Source of the DNA: Guadua angustifolia
Lineage: Eukaryota > Streptophyta > Magnoliopsida > Poales > Poaceae
Reading direction: 5' to 3'
DNA length: 64,000 nt
NCBI GenBank assembly: GCA_036346375.1
Contig: CM070514.1
Span: forward strand, 17,326,463 to 17,390,462
Part shown: positions 1-10,371 of the stretch, in pieces
Layout of the letters: the number at the start of each line of letters is the position of its first letter
Position numbering within the stretch: position 1 is the first letter of the stretch
Translations under genes and position numbers: made by a program
The notes under the pieces: model-generated
Seen by the model: the letters and a program-made list of their open reading frames with translations, nothing else
What the model was told of the DNA's origin: nothing
The model's database searches: none

Positions 1-165
1 ACACAGTGGCTGGTACCAACGGTGCAAAGTGTTGGGCCCAGAAGTGGGCTCGTGCTTCACGCTTCTTCCATTCGCTTTGGGGGCGCTTCTGCTACGTAAG
101 CTTCTTCTTTTTTTTGACATGTTCTTCTATTTGCTGGCGCTAACCCTCCTTCTTGGTGTCTTTAG

Positions 166-970
166 GGCGGACCCCCAAGGTGGTACTAGTGGTCGGACGA
201 CCACGTCGTCAACTACCACCGAGACCACTGCCTCGCGGCCACCACCTGCCCAGCCATTGGGCCAGGAGGTAGCTGCCCGCACCTGGGTTGCCACCTCCTG
301 CTCGACCGCTCTGTCCGCTCCCTCCGTACTCGCCACCCGGCTTGCCGACTTGGTCGTCGAACTTGCCACGACAACCTCCCTCCAAAACAAGCAGATGGCG
401 TCGCTGCGGGAGGAGCTGGCGTTGGCGAAGGCCGAGAAGACATCCTTGGTGGCCCGAGCCGAAGCTGCCGAGGCACGGGCAAAGGGTGATGAGGAGAGGT
501 GCAAGGCGTTGAACGCAGAGATGGGCCGCAACCTGCACAACCTCGTCAGCATGCTCCGCCCCACCTTTAAACGCATGGCCAGCAGCTTACAGCTGCTAGG
601 GGTGATGGTGAACGGTCCGCTGGAGGAATTAACGGCGCATTATGCCCACAGCGTCACCCTCGTCGCCGAAGCCCTCACCGGCCTGCTTGCCGCCTTGGCA
701 GACCGCTCCGCCCGAGAGGGGCAGAGAGTTGCGATCACCACAGCGGGCTTCGTCCTAATGTGCTATGCTCGCCGCGACGATTCCTTCGACCCCATGGCGA
801 CCGTCGCTAGGGTGGAGTGTGACCCTGCCCGAGCACCAGCGCGGGTGCGTTAGGCGGCGGAGTACGTAGCCGGGCTGATGGAGATGGTGCCTCCGCCCGC
901 CGACGCCACTGCCAAGGTGGAGGATGAAGCTGGCGATGACGCCGGTGACATTGAGATCACCGACGATTAG
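166..970 (+). pseudogene. Antisense coiled-coil ORF of the Tat element (last exon, in-frame stop)
   Basis: The frame beginning at 167 encodes a Thr/Ser-rich start, then a coiled-coil stretch (ASLREELALAKAEKTS, with an Ala/Glu/Arg heptad pattern) and an acidic end (DAGDIEITDD) closing at TAG 968-970. A TAG at 851-853 interrupts the frame, and the same frame continues cleanly after it, so this is a point-mutated copy. The frame is open back to position 29, but 29-165 is pyrimidine-rich and ends in tttag before 166, which looks like an intron with its acceptor. I therefore start the exon at 166. The product resembles the C-terminal part of grass 'putative gypsy-type transposon' proteins carried antisense at the 3' end of Tat elements. 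Function is unknown. Upstream exons are outside the window. Confidence 0.6.
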
Positions 971-1336
971 CTCGGGTGACCGCCTTTGCCGTCTTCTTTT
1001 CCCTTTCTTCTTCTGTGTAAACATGTACATAGGCCTTTCGGCCATTATGAATGAAAATACCTTGCTTTTACCTGTTATCGGCTTTTACTAGTTGTCTGCC
1101 CTTGCATGTGCTTGCTCGTGACTTGTTCGATTCAGTGCCAGGCGACCAGCCCCTAAACATTTTGCACGGATCCTCTTGGCGACCGGATGGATCGCCGTTT
1201 GGGTGTCTTTTCTGCAATCACACAGAGCCACTCTAAACACGAGCCAAAGTTAAGTCACGCTTATTAGGAATAAACAGGCAAAGAGGCACACAAAGCCTAA
1301 GTCCCTGCCATTGAGTGGGCGGGAAGCGCACACTAG

Positions 1337-2181
1337 GTTGTCATTTTCCTATCACCATTCAAAGCTTAATCCCTTGTACTTTACCGGGACTGGACCAGAG
1401 AACTGTGAGGCTAGGGAGTAGGTCGCGTAGAGGCAGGGCAAATGGTGAGTGGAACTTGGCATGGCAAGCACCATGGTGGGCGAACATAGCACCCGCGCGG
1501 CACTGCAGGCCCCACGCACTGCTAGACGCCTGATTCGGACTCGGCGTAGAAAGCTTGGAAGTCCACAGTATTGCCAAGGACCCTTGCCATCCTTTTGGAC
1601 GGACACGAGAGAACTACAGGGCTGAGAGCGGTCGCGTAGAGGCAGTGGTGAATGGTGGCGGAACTCGGCCAAGCACCATGGTGGGTGGAGCATAGCCGCA
1701 ACGCACCATGCCGCACACACTTGCTAGTCGCCCGTCCGGGACCAGCCAGAACCAGGGGTTTAAAGGGATTGCGAAGGGGCTATCAGGTTACTGGTACTCA
1801 TGACAACCAAGTGTAGCACAAATCCTATAGGCATAAGCAAGTTGAATGGATCAAAATGATAATCAACTGCATACTGAGCATGTGGGCGCCCGAGATCAGC
1901 CAGGGGAGAGTGCAACAACCTGCTGGCCGACCCGGGGTGAGGCCACGGAAGACCTACAGCGTGCCGAATATCGCTCGCTAGATTGTCACTTTCCCGTTGC
2001 CACCCGGAACTTATGCCCTTGCCATCTTTATGGGACCAAGCTAGAGAACCGCAGGGTAGGGAGCAGGTCACTAGAAGTGGGGCAAATGGTGAGCGAAACT
2101 TTGCCGCAAAGCACCATGGTGGGTGGAACTTTGTCGCGAAGCACCATGCCGCACGCACCTGCTAAGCGCCTGTCCGGGTCT
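1337..2181. repeat. Three diverged copies of a ~200-bp repeat
   Basis: Copies lie at about 1337-1540, 1574-1743 and 1983-2181. Shared blocks in the same order are a ttgtcattttcc-like start, 'gagaac(t/c)', a 'ggtcgcgtagaggcag'-like block, 'gcaccatggtggg', a 'gcaccatgccgcac'-like block and a 'gcctgtccggg'-like end. They sit between the integrase end and the antisense ORF, in the non-coding 3' region of the Tat element. No protein is supported here. Confidence 0.7.
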
Positions 2182-2260
2182 AGTGCAGAAGCTGGGGGTC
2201 CATGTTATGGCCAAGGAGCCACTGGGATACTGGCATTCATGACAATCGTGTGAGGCGTGT

Positions 2261-3463
2261 TCAGGAGTAGAACTTCTGCAGCAACTCTATATTCTGGGAG
2301 TTCGCCAGCTCCTGTCCATCTTCTGTGGCTAAATGAACCACCCCGGGTCGAGAGACAGAGACCACCTTGAAGGGGCCCTCCCAATGGGGAGACAGTTTAT
2401 CGCAGCCTACCTGCGGCGGAATTCGGCGCAAGACGAGGTCGCCTACTGCTAGTGTTCTCTCACGGACCCGGGTGGCATGGTAGCGCCAGAGACTTTGCTG
2501 GTACCGGGCAGCACGCAATGCCGCCCGATCTCGTACTTCCTCCAAGAAGTTGACGTCGTCTTGGCGTCGGTCTTCCTGGTCTTCTTCTTTGAAGGCCGAT
2601 ACACGCGGTGAGCCCAAGGAGAGCTCAAAGGGTAGTACCGCTTCGGCATTGTAGACTAGGAAGAAAGGAGTTTCCCTAATCGCATGGCTGGGTGTAGTTC
2701 AGAGAGACCACAGCACCGTCAGAAGCACTTCCGTCCATCGTGCTCCGTGCTTGCGAGCTCGTCGAGCATACTGGTCTTGAGGCCCTCGGGACGGTAGCGT
2801 TAGCAGCCTTCGGCTTGTTCGTTAGCCAGCGAGATAGGCCCGCGAGGCAAAACACACCTTGGTGCCCATCTCTTCACAATTCGGGAACAACTGCTTATTT
2901 GGTGAATTGGGTGCCGTTATCGGTGATGATGTGGTTGGCAACTCCAAAGCAGTGAAGATCCAGCGCGATGAACACGATAGCGGCCGGAAGCCATAATGGC
3001 GCGCACTGCTTCGGCTTCAACCCATTTGGTGAATTTGTCGATGGCGACGAACAAGTGGGTGAAACCCCCTGTGGCCCGCGGGAACGGACCCAGGATATCC
3101 AGCCTCTAGACAGCGAAGCGGCCATGAGAGTGGATGGTTTGCGAAACTTGGGCGAAGGTGGAGTGCGCTTGGCGTGGAATTGGCGAGCCTCACAACTCCT
3201 TACCAGCTCACAAGCATCCCGGAGGCGATGAGGCCAATAGAATCTCTGGCGGTAAGCTTTACCAACCAAATGTCCGAGCTAAACATATGGCTCCGCGACA
3301 TGCCTCCATGGATATCGAGAAGCGATTTGCTTCCTCGCTTCCGAGTGATGCATTTCAGGAGAATTTTGCTTCTACTATGGCGATATAGGTCCCCACCTAT
3401 TAGAGTATAGCACTTGGCCTTGCGTGCAATTCTCTCGGCTGAAGCATCATCATCGGGGATCAC
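2261..3463 (-). pseudogene. Integrase of Tat element 1 (frameshifted)
   Basis: Integrase inserts the cDNA into the genome. Pieces in three frames are visible. At 3463-3200 is the N-terminal zinc-binding end (GGDLYRHS, LLDIHGG). At 3269-2895 is the central core, with ITDNGTQFTK carrying the second catalytic Asp; the first Asp (LDILGPF) is readable near 3090 only in a shifted frame. At 2617-2261 is the C-terminal domain with SPHWEGPFKV and IELLQKFYS. The switches between frames show this copy cannot make a whole integrase. It joins upstream to RNase H through the repeat-rich linker at 3493-4176. Confidence 0.85.
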
Positions 3464-3492
3464 TTGATCACACAGGAAGGCCAGGATGGGAT

Positions 3493-4176
3493 CTATCCAC
3501 TGGCCCCCCTCCCCCGACCAAGTGTGGCGATCTCGTGATGATCACCTGGGTACTCCGCCAGGTCGGGCATTTCCACCAGTACCACCTTGGCGATGTTACC
3601 GTTCTGCCTCTCGGATCCAGGGGATGCAGCAGCCACGTCGTCGGCCTCGCCGGAGTTGGGGGCCGAGACGGGTGCATTGACTCTCCCACGGAACCGGGAT
3701 ATAGCAGTTACATCGTCGCCCCGCGAGTTGGGGCGAGACAGATCGTCACCTCCTCCGGGATCGAGGGATGTGGCGGCCACATCGTCGGCCTGCCGAGTGG
3801 GGATCGAGGCGGATCGGTGCCTCCTGCCGGAATTGGAGGATGGAACAGCCGCACCATTAGCCCCGCCGGAGTTGGGGGTAGCAATGGACGGTCGCGCAAA
3901 CTTTCTTTCGAAGACATGGACCGGAACCGACACGTCATTGGCCCCGCCAGAGACCGGGGTGACAATGGATAGTCGTGCACTATCATCCCCGCCGGAGACC
4001 GGGGAAGCGATAGACGGTCTTACAAGACTCCTTTCGGAGGGGCGGACTGGAATAAAAGCGCCATCGGCCCCACCGGAGTTGGGGGCAGCGATGGACAGTT
4101 GGGCAAGCCTTTCTTCAAAGACTCCAACATGAGCAGAAGCCTTCGATGAGGTGAGCTGTGAAAGCTCATCTGCCAA
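3493..4176 (-). other. Repetitive linker between RNase H and integrase
   Basis: An uninterrupted minus-strand frame of 227 codons lies between the second RNase H and the integrase. It consists largely of degenerate copies of an Ala/Pro/Ser/Gly unit of the form S-I-A-x-P-x-S-G-G-A-x-D, repeated about eight times (for example SIAAPNSGGAD, SIASPVSGGDD, SIVTPVSGGAN, SIATPNSGGAN). In DNA the repeat appears as 'ccgccggag(t/a)' blocks near 3865, 3943, 3990 and 4072. No catalytic motif is present. It may be an expanded, disordered hinge of the polyprotein. That it stays open while its neighbours are frameshifted is notable. Confidence 0.6.
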
Positions 4177-4243
4177 ATAGTCCCCACACCGAGGATATGG
4201 ATGTACCCCAGCCCATCAAAGTGGCGCTCCATCCTCCTGACTT

Positions 4244-5728
4244 CTACCAAGTAGGCGGCCATCGTGGGATCGGAGCACTGGACTCTTTTCGCGCTTGGTT
4301 GATGACGAGCAGAGAGTTGCCCTTGACGTGCAGATGTTGGATGCCGAGCGCGGCAGCGGCATGCAGCCCTGCTAGCAACCCTTCATATTCAGCGATGTTG
4401 TTGGTAGCCTTGAAGTCCAAGATGATCTGGTACCGGAGGATGTCCCCGGTCAGGGAGACCAGGACAAACTCAGCCCCCACGCCCTCGACCCGGAAAGAGC
4501 CGTCGAAGAACAGGGTCCACGGGGGGAGCACGGGTGCTTCTTCAGCTTTAGGAGTAGAGGGAGTCCACTCGGCGATGAACTCAGCCAACTTTTGACTCTT
4601 GATGGCAGTGCGTGGGCGAAACTGGAGGCAAAACTCGCCTAATTCCACTGACCACTTGGCGACGCGACCTTCGACTTCTAAGTTCTGGAGTATCTCTCGA
4701 AGTGGGTAGGCTGTGACCACCGTGATATCTCATCCCTAGAAGTAATGCCGGAGCTTCCGGAACGCCACCAGAATAGGGTAGAGCATCTTTTAGGCCTGCG
4801 GATATCTGGTCTCTGCGTCGGATAGCACCTTGCTGACGTAGTAGACTGGTCTCTGGACGCCTTCTCTCTCCGCCACCAGCACCACACTCACTACTGCCGG
4901 GGTGGCCACGATATATAGAAGCAGTGGCTCGCCGGGAGTAGGAGCGACCAATACCGGGGGTGAGGAGAGGTACTTCTTCAGGTCTTCAAACGCTTGTTGA
5001 GCTTTAGGCATCCATTCGAAGTGGTTGGTGCTCTTCAATAGCTTGAACAAGGGGAGACTTTTTTCTCCCAGGCGGGCGATAAATCGCCCGAGGGACATCA
5101 AGAAGCCAGTTAGGCACTGGACATGCTTGAGTCTGGTCGGCGGCTTCATGTGTTCGATGGCCGCAATCTTGTCGGGATTGGCCTCGATGCCTCGACTGGA
5201 CACGAGGAATCCCAATAGCTTCCCGAGCTTCAGGTGACTTTTCCGGAGGTTGACGAAGGTTTCCTTTAGATCCTGATCAGTCCTTTGCTCTTCTCAGCCT
5301 TTCCCACCAGGTCGTCGACGTATACCTCCAGATTCTGCCCGACCTGTGGTCGAAAAGCGGCGTGCATGGCACGCTAATAATTAGAACCAGCATTTTTTAA
5401 CCCAAATGGCATTCGAATATAGTAATAAACACCCATAGGGGTTACAAACGCGGTCTTCTCTTCATCCTCTTCTGCCATGCTGATCTGGTGGTACCCAGAG
5501 CGCGATCCGTAGCTGAACGGCTTCGCACTCGCCGTAGAATCCACGATCAGGTCGATGCACGGCAAGGGGTACGAATCCTTCGGGTAGGCCTTGTTGAGGT
5601 CGGTGAAGTCGACACACATTCGCCACTTCCCGTTGGACTTCTTGGCAAGCCATTCGGGGTGAATGACCTCCCTGATGATACCCGCACACAGCAGCTTCTC
5701 TACTTCCTCGCGGATGGCGTCCTGTCAC
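4244..5728 (-). pseudogene. Reverse transcriptase with two RNase H domains, Tat element 1
   Basis: Reading leftwards: RT fingers and palm (CVDFTDLNKAYPKDSYPLP, then GYHQI and MPFGLKNAGSNY) at 5728-5374; the catalytic box YVDDLV near 5303-5320, intact; thumb/connection (PDKIAAIEHMKPPT) at 5215 onward; native gypsy RNase H (LLLYIVATPAVVSVVLV, VYYVSKVLSDAETRYPQ) at about 4960-4790; then a second RNase H with FDGSFRVEGVGAEFVL and TNNIAEYEGLLAGL at about 4530-4330. The second domain has the look of the archaeal-type RNase H that Tat elements are known to have gained. Frameshifts fall near 5215-5374 and 4720-4790, so the polyprotein is broken although the catalytic boxes remain. Confidence 0.88.
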
Positions 5729-6099
5729 TTGGGAGCCTAGCGCCGGACCTTTTGTCGAACTGAGCGTGCCTCCGGGAGCGTTGCCAATTTGTACTCGATC
5801 ACCTCCCTAGGGACCCCGGTCATATCGAACGGTTGCCAGGCAAACACGTCGGCGTTAGACTGGAGGAAGGTGACCAGCGTGTCTTCCTATTTGGCACTAA
5901 GGTTGGAGCCCAACTTGATGGTCTTCTCGGGCTCGGCCACACTCAGGGAGACCACCTTGACCTCGCCAGGCGGACCGGGCGAGGCGCGGGTCTTCACCAG
6001 AGGGGCTCTCGAGCAGACAGCATCAGCTTGCCTCGCACAGGTGGCACCTGCCAGGTCCAAGGCTTGCTTGTCGCAGCGCAAGGCCTCTGGCTTGTCCAC

Positions 6100-6546
6100 C
6101 TAGATGCTTATGGGACCTCTAGGTCCCAGTATCTTCACCACCATATAGGCATAGTGGGTGGACACCATGAACCTGACCAACGTGGGTCGGCCAAGCAAGG
6201 CGTTGTAGGGGAGGTCGAAGTCGGTGACGTCGAAGTCCACCAACTCTGTGCGGTAGTTGTCCATGCTTCTGAAAGTAACGGGAAGGAGGACTTGGCCCAA
6301 GGGCATTGAGCCAGCCCCCGAGGTGACTCCGTAGAAGGGGAACGCCGGGCGCAGCTCCCGCTCCGGGATCTGAAGAGCCCGAAACGCCCTAGGGGAGAGG
6401 AGGTTGATGGAGCTCCCCCCGTCGATTAGCACGTGCCCGAGTTTCACGTTCTGGACCATGGGCGAAACCACGATCGGAAGGTGCCCTAGGCTGGCCGTGC
6501 TCGCAGGGTGGTCTGCGGGCTGAAGGTGATCGGCTCCTCTGACCAC
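6100..6546 (-). pseudogene. Aspartic protease region of Tat element 1
   Basis: Retroviral-type aspartic protease that would cut the gag-pol polyprotein. The frame shows LIDGGSSINLLSP, where DGGSS replaces the usual DTGSS active site; this variant is common in plant Tat/Athila-type elements. It is followed by PLGQVLLPVTF and, near the end, YNALLGRPTLVRFM. The frame is open for 148 codons and overlaps the end of the gag frame at 6486-6764. It is called a pseudogene because it belongs to a broken gag-pol rather than because of a visible lesion here. Confidence 0.85.
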
Positions 6547-8376
6547 CTCAACGGCCTAGCCGCCCCTGCGCTTGGTATGGCGGCGCAGACTTCCCTCATT
6601 AGGAGCTTGTACTTCGTGTTAGAGGCGTGGGTGGTCGAACCACCATTGATGTAGGCCACCCTATGCTTCGCCTGCTGGATGGGTAGTGGGGTAGAGTCAT
6701 CGCCCTTGTCATCGTCGTGAGGAGGGCGGCGTTCCCTAAGCCGCTGCTCCTCCTTCTCGCGCACAACCTAGCAATTATCCAAATCATGTGCATTAGTGTT
6801 ATGGATAGGGCAGAAGACCTTACCCCTATTTTCCTGCTGATGGTAGTCCTGCCGGTCATGGCGATCGTCACGCCGGTGGCGATCGTCACGCCGGTCGTGG
6901 CATCGTCCCGCCGCGGCTTGACACCCTTGTGCCTGTGCTCGGCGGCCAAGACCTGACAGAACTTGGTCGTCGCGCGCTTCTTCTTGTTTGAGGAATTAGG
7001 ATCTTTCGAGGTCCCAGCCTCGCCTCCGCCACGAGCGCCATCCACTCTGGCAGTCCGTTCCCACGCCTCCGCTACCCGAGCGCACTTGTGCGCCAAGGCG
7101 AATAGCTCAGACGTGGTGGCGATGTCGCGGGTAACCATCTTCTCCCACATCTTGCGGTCTCGCACGCCTCTCTGGAAGGCGATGATGATAGACTGGTCGG
7201 AGATCTTGGGGATTATGTTGCAGCAGTGGTTGAAACGCCGGATGACCGCATGCAACGACTCCCCTCTCTTCTGTTCGAGCGCATGGAGGTCATCCTCCAC
7301 ACCTGGCTGGGTGTAGGAGCCCTAGAAGTTGGTGACGAACTGGCCACACAACTCCTCCCATGAGTGCATCGACCCTCTCGGGAGGTTCATCAGCCAAGAA
7401 CGGGCAAAGCCCACTAAAGCTGTCAGGAGATAGTTTGCCATAACCTTCTCAGAAACGCCAGCAGCCCGCACCACCGTGGTGTAGATTTGCAGGAACTCCT
7501 CCGGGTTGGTGGTGTCGTTGTACTTCTCGATTGTTGCCGGGTGGAACCTTTCTGGCCACGCGATGCAGCGCAGCCAGTTGGAGAACGCCTGGCACCCCAC
7601 GCCGTAGGGGGAACCACGCAGCTCCCTGGAACCTCGGCCCGGGGGTCGCGTCGGGGAGCGCAAGACTAGGCTCCCGTAAGACTCGGAGGAGAAGGTCTCC
7701 TCCTTTGCAGGGAAGTCAGGGTCGCGGGAGGAGTCATCTTCTTCAGGAGCCATCCGCTTAGCGTGGTCCTGCTCCTGTGCTCGACGACGTTGTAACTCGC
7801 CACGCGAGTCACCACCGCGCCCCCGGCGTCGCTCCTCCAAGTGAGCCCTAAGATCTTCGTGGGCACTCCCCTCGCGCCTAGGGGACGTGTGAGACGGCAT
7901 TGGAGCCATCACACGACCCCCGTGAGAGTGGGACCTGTGCCTTGAACGCCTTTTCCCTTGCTTCACCCACCATAACGTGGGCGTTCCTCGCTCAGGTGGC
8001 TCGAAGCTTGCGTGCTCTCTGCGCGTGACTTCGACCACGGGGTACCAGAGGTACCCAGCCGTTCTGACACCTCTACGCGGAGCTGGGCCATATCAACGAG
8101 GCAGGCGATGTCCCGTAGCCATGGTGCGACCGGGGTGTCGCCCCCCAGCTCCATCGGCAGGTGCTCCAGAAGGAGGCGTGCCGCGTGCAAGTTCTGGGCC
8201 AGCGTGTCCTCCTCCATCGCTAGTCGCCGTCGGACCAGCTGCGCTAATGCCGCGGTGGGGGCGTTGCTGTCTTCTGCGGAAGGCGTCAAACGGTCCCCTG
8301 CCTGATGGGAGTGCGAAGCTTCCATCTTCGCTGCCGGCGCTTGATGATCCACTGAAGAAAGCAAAGGGTGAAACAA
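6486..8376 (-). pseudogene. Gag of Tat element 1
   Basis: Gag packages the element RNA. From 8376 the minus strand encodes an Ala/Glu-rich N-terminus with arginine-rich low-complexity stretches (7700-8000), then the capsid-like part: FSNWLRCIAWPERFHP, DTTNPEEFLQIY and WEELCGQFVTNF, continuing into ESLHAVIRRFNHCCNIIPKI at 7250. A zinc-knuckle-like pattern, C-P-I-H-x9-C (CPIHNTNAHDLDNC), is readable on the minus strand near 6765-6810, followed at once by an in-frame TAG. Pieces fall in several frames (8376-7963, 8038-7322, 7300-6599, 6764-6486), with a stop between 7322 and 7300, so Gag is not made whole. Confidence 0.82.
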
Positions 8377-8385
8377 CTACAACCA

Positions 8386-8403
8386 CCCCTACCTAGCGCG
8401 CCC
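8386..8403 (-). other. Primer-binding site of Tat element 1
   Basis: Directly inside the LTR end, the minus strand reads GGCGCGCTAGGTAGGGG, the position and general form of a PBS. I do not assign the tRNA with confidence. Confidence 0.55.
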
Positions 8404-9433
8404 TGTCGGCATGTTTTTACCAGACAGTATTGGTTCGAGTGTATAACCAAGTTTCGGTAGGGGGGTCTTCGTAGCCGCATCACTCTTGACTCTCCTCTCA
8501 GGATGAGCAGAAAAGGAAACTCAAGAACACACCGGGAACACACTGGGATTTACCCTGGTTCGGGCCCCCAATGCGGGTAATAGCCCTACGTCATGCTCAA
8601 GCTCATGTTGCTCTAGTATACCACTTGTTTTCAGTTCGCCTGATCTTTCGATCGTTCGAGCTTTGGATCTCTTCTCTGTTGTGAACTGATCGACCGACCT
8701 CCCTCCCCCCATGCACACTAGCTCCCTTATATACTCCCGGGACTGGCTAGGGCAAGTGGAGGGAGTGATTTTACATTAATTACATTGATTGTGTCAAGTC
8801 CTATCGCTACTGTCCTCCCGAGCCTCTTTGTCCGCGCCATTGCTTGACACCACCTATCTTTGGATTGCCCGAGGGGAGGGGTTCGGACGCTGTGTGACGA
8901 ACGCCTGGTACACGCGTCTCCTCGGCTCGCCCTGGGCGGTGCAGATGGAACGGGAGTTGGTGGAGCTGGCTCAGTCGGAGGGACAGGTCATCATAGCGTC
9001 AGGGAGCCACGCCTATTTAATAGCTCACAGGCGCATTGTAACGGCTCCCTGCACATTTAATGGCTCCCACACGTATTTAATGGCTCCCATGCGCATTTAA
9101 TGGCCATGATACGCTGTGATCCGGGCGAAGGCTTCGGGCGGAAGCCTCTCAACCCTGTCTGCGCGGATGACTGACAATGGGCCCGCCTGCTCATCGGATG
9201 ACCACATAGCCTGGTAGCCCGGCTGCTCTTCGGGTGGCCACACGTCCGGGTCGCTCGGGGTTGGGCCCTGGTCGCCTGCCTGCCCGTCGGGCAGCCACGT
9301 GTCCTGGTTGCCCACCAAGCCTCTCTTCAGTCGGTTGAGTCCTTTGCACAGGACCTTCTTCTTTCTGTATCTTGTGCACGTGTTCCCACTTGACAGCGGT
9401 GGAGAGAGTACCCTGGTGTGGAATATACCAACA
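8404..9433 (-). repeat. 5' LTR of Tat element 1
   Basis: On the minus strand the LTR starts TGTTGGTATATTCCACACC (at 9433) and ends ATGCCGACA (at 8404), giving TG...CA termini over 1030 bp. A minus-strand TATA box (gtatataagg) lies at about 8727-8736, so U3 covers roughly 9433-8760 and R-U5 the rest. The PBS follows at 8403. Only one LTR is visible, so the partner cannot be compared. Confidence 0.85.
9004..9106. repeat. Short tandem repeats in U3 of the Tat LTR
   Basis: About five copies of a 20-25 bp unit of the form 'ggctcccacacgtatttaat' stand head to tail (the last ones near 9043, 9062 and 9082). At 9180-9310 a second, longer GC-rich motif ('gcctgctc...cggatg(g)ccac') repeats about three times. 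Both lie upstream of the minus-strand TATA box, where enhancer repeats are common in plant LTRs. Confidence 0.65.
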
Positions 9434-10371
9434 CACGTTTTGGAAGAATATTTAAAGCTAATTTTGATCTATCACCATCTTCTAAGCATCGGTGTCTAGT
9501 TGCCAATGTTTCTAAAGATTTATTCTTTTAGCACCGTAGACTTGGTCATGTTGGTTTTGATCATCTTACTCGTGTAAGTGGGTTAGACCTGATACGTGGC
9601 TTACCTAAGCTTAAGGGTGATAGCGATTTAGTATGCTCTTCTTGTAGACATGGTAAGATGACTGCAGGTTCACATTCACCTCTTACCATGGTGATGACAA
9701 ATGCTCCAGGACAGCTACTACATCTTGACATGGTTGGACCTTCTCGAGTTCAATCTTTTGGAGGCAAATGGTATGTACTTATTATTGTTGATGATTATTC
9801 TACATACTATTGGGTTTATTTTATGGTATCCAAAGATGAGGCTTTTAGTCATTTTAGAAGTCTTGTTATTAGACTATCTGTTGATCACCCAGGAGCACTT
9901 AGAGCTATCAGAAGTGACAATAGAACTAAGTTTAAAAATTCTTCGTTTGATCACTTTTGTGTTAAGAAAGGAATTAATCATCAATTTTCTTCACCGAGGG
10001 TGCCTCAACAAAATGGTGTAGTTGAAAGAAGCGATTTCAATCGCATGCTATGTTCTAATAGAGTCTTTTTGAGATCGAAACTAGGCAAGACTCCTTATGA
10101 GCTTCGTTTTGGTCATAGACCTAGTGTATCTCATTTCAGAGTTTTTGGATGCAAATGTTTTGTCTTGAAATCTAGAAATCTTGATAAATTTGAAGCTAGA
10201 TCAACTGATGGTATTTTTCTTGGATATCCTGCTCATACACGTGGCTATCGTGCAATTGTTTTGGAGACTAATGTAATTGTAGAAACTCGTGAAGTTACTT
10301 TTGATGAGGCTAGTCCAAGCACTAGTCCAATTGATGCAGGTACAGATGCATATGTTCAGGGGGAGAGTATC
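9434..10371 (+). pseudogene. Copia pre-integrase and integrase region
   Basis: The frame shows the pre-integrase zinc motif HRRLGHVGFDHL...CSSCRHGKM at 9532-9657, then the integrase core: LDMVGPSRVQSFGG (first Asp), IRSDNRTKF (second Asp, with Asn-Arg where Gly-Thr/Gly-Gly is usual) and PQQNGVVERS (Glu), followed by LGKTPYELRFG and FRVFGCKCFV. In-frame TAG at 9529-9531 sits where Copia proteins have Trp before HRRLGH, a TGG to TAG change. The frame runs to 10371, where the solo LTR interrupts it after codon ATC; the same frame resumes at 25456. The open frame continuing past 10371 is LTR sequence and not protein. Confidence 0.88.
10367..10371. repeat. Target-site duplication GTATC of the outer solo LTR
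   Basis: GTATC immediately precedes the TG of the insert (10372), and an identical GTATC follows its terminal CA at 25451-25455. Counting one copy only, the Copia reading frame is continuous, confirming both borders. Confidence 0.95.

Larger units (their letters stand above)
1..9433 (-). mobile_element. Tat-lineage Ty3/Gypsy retrotransposon (partial)
   Basis: Reading the minus strand from 9433 leftwards gives LTR, primer-binding site, gag, protease, reverse transcriptase, RNase H, a second RNase H, integrase, a non-coding repeat zone and finally an antisense ORF on the plus strand. This order, and especially the second archaeal-like RNase H (about 4244-4600) plus a 3' antisense ORF, is known for the Tat lineage (Grande/RIRE2/Retand type). 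The 3' LTR lies beyond the left window edge. The right boundary at 9433 is set by LTR ends TG...CA and by Copia coding sequence starting immediately after it. Every pol domain carries frameshifts, so the copy is not autonomous. Lineage assignment is by motif reading only. Confidence 0.88.

Noticed and set aside
1051..1236. 61-codon plus-strand ORF after the antisense exon
   Set aside because: No motif, falls in the 3' flank of the antisense ORF, and has no counterpart in the second Tat element.
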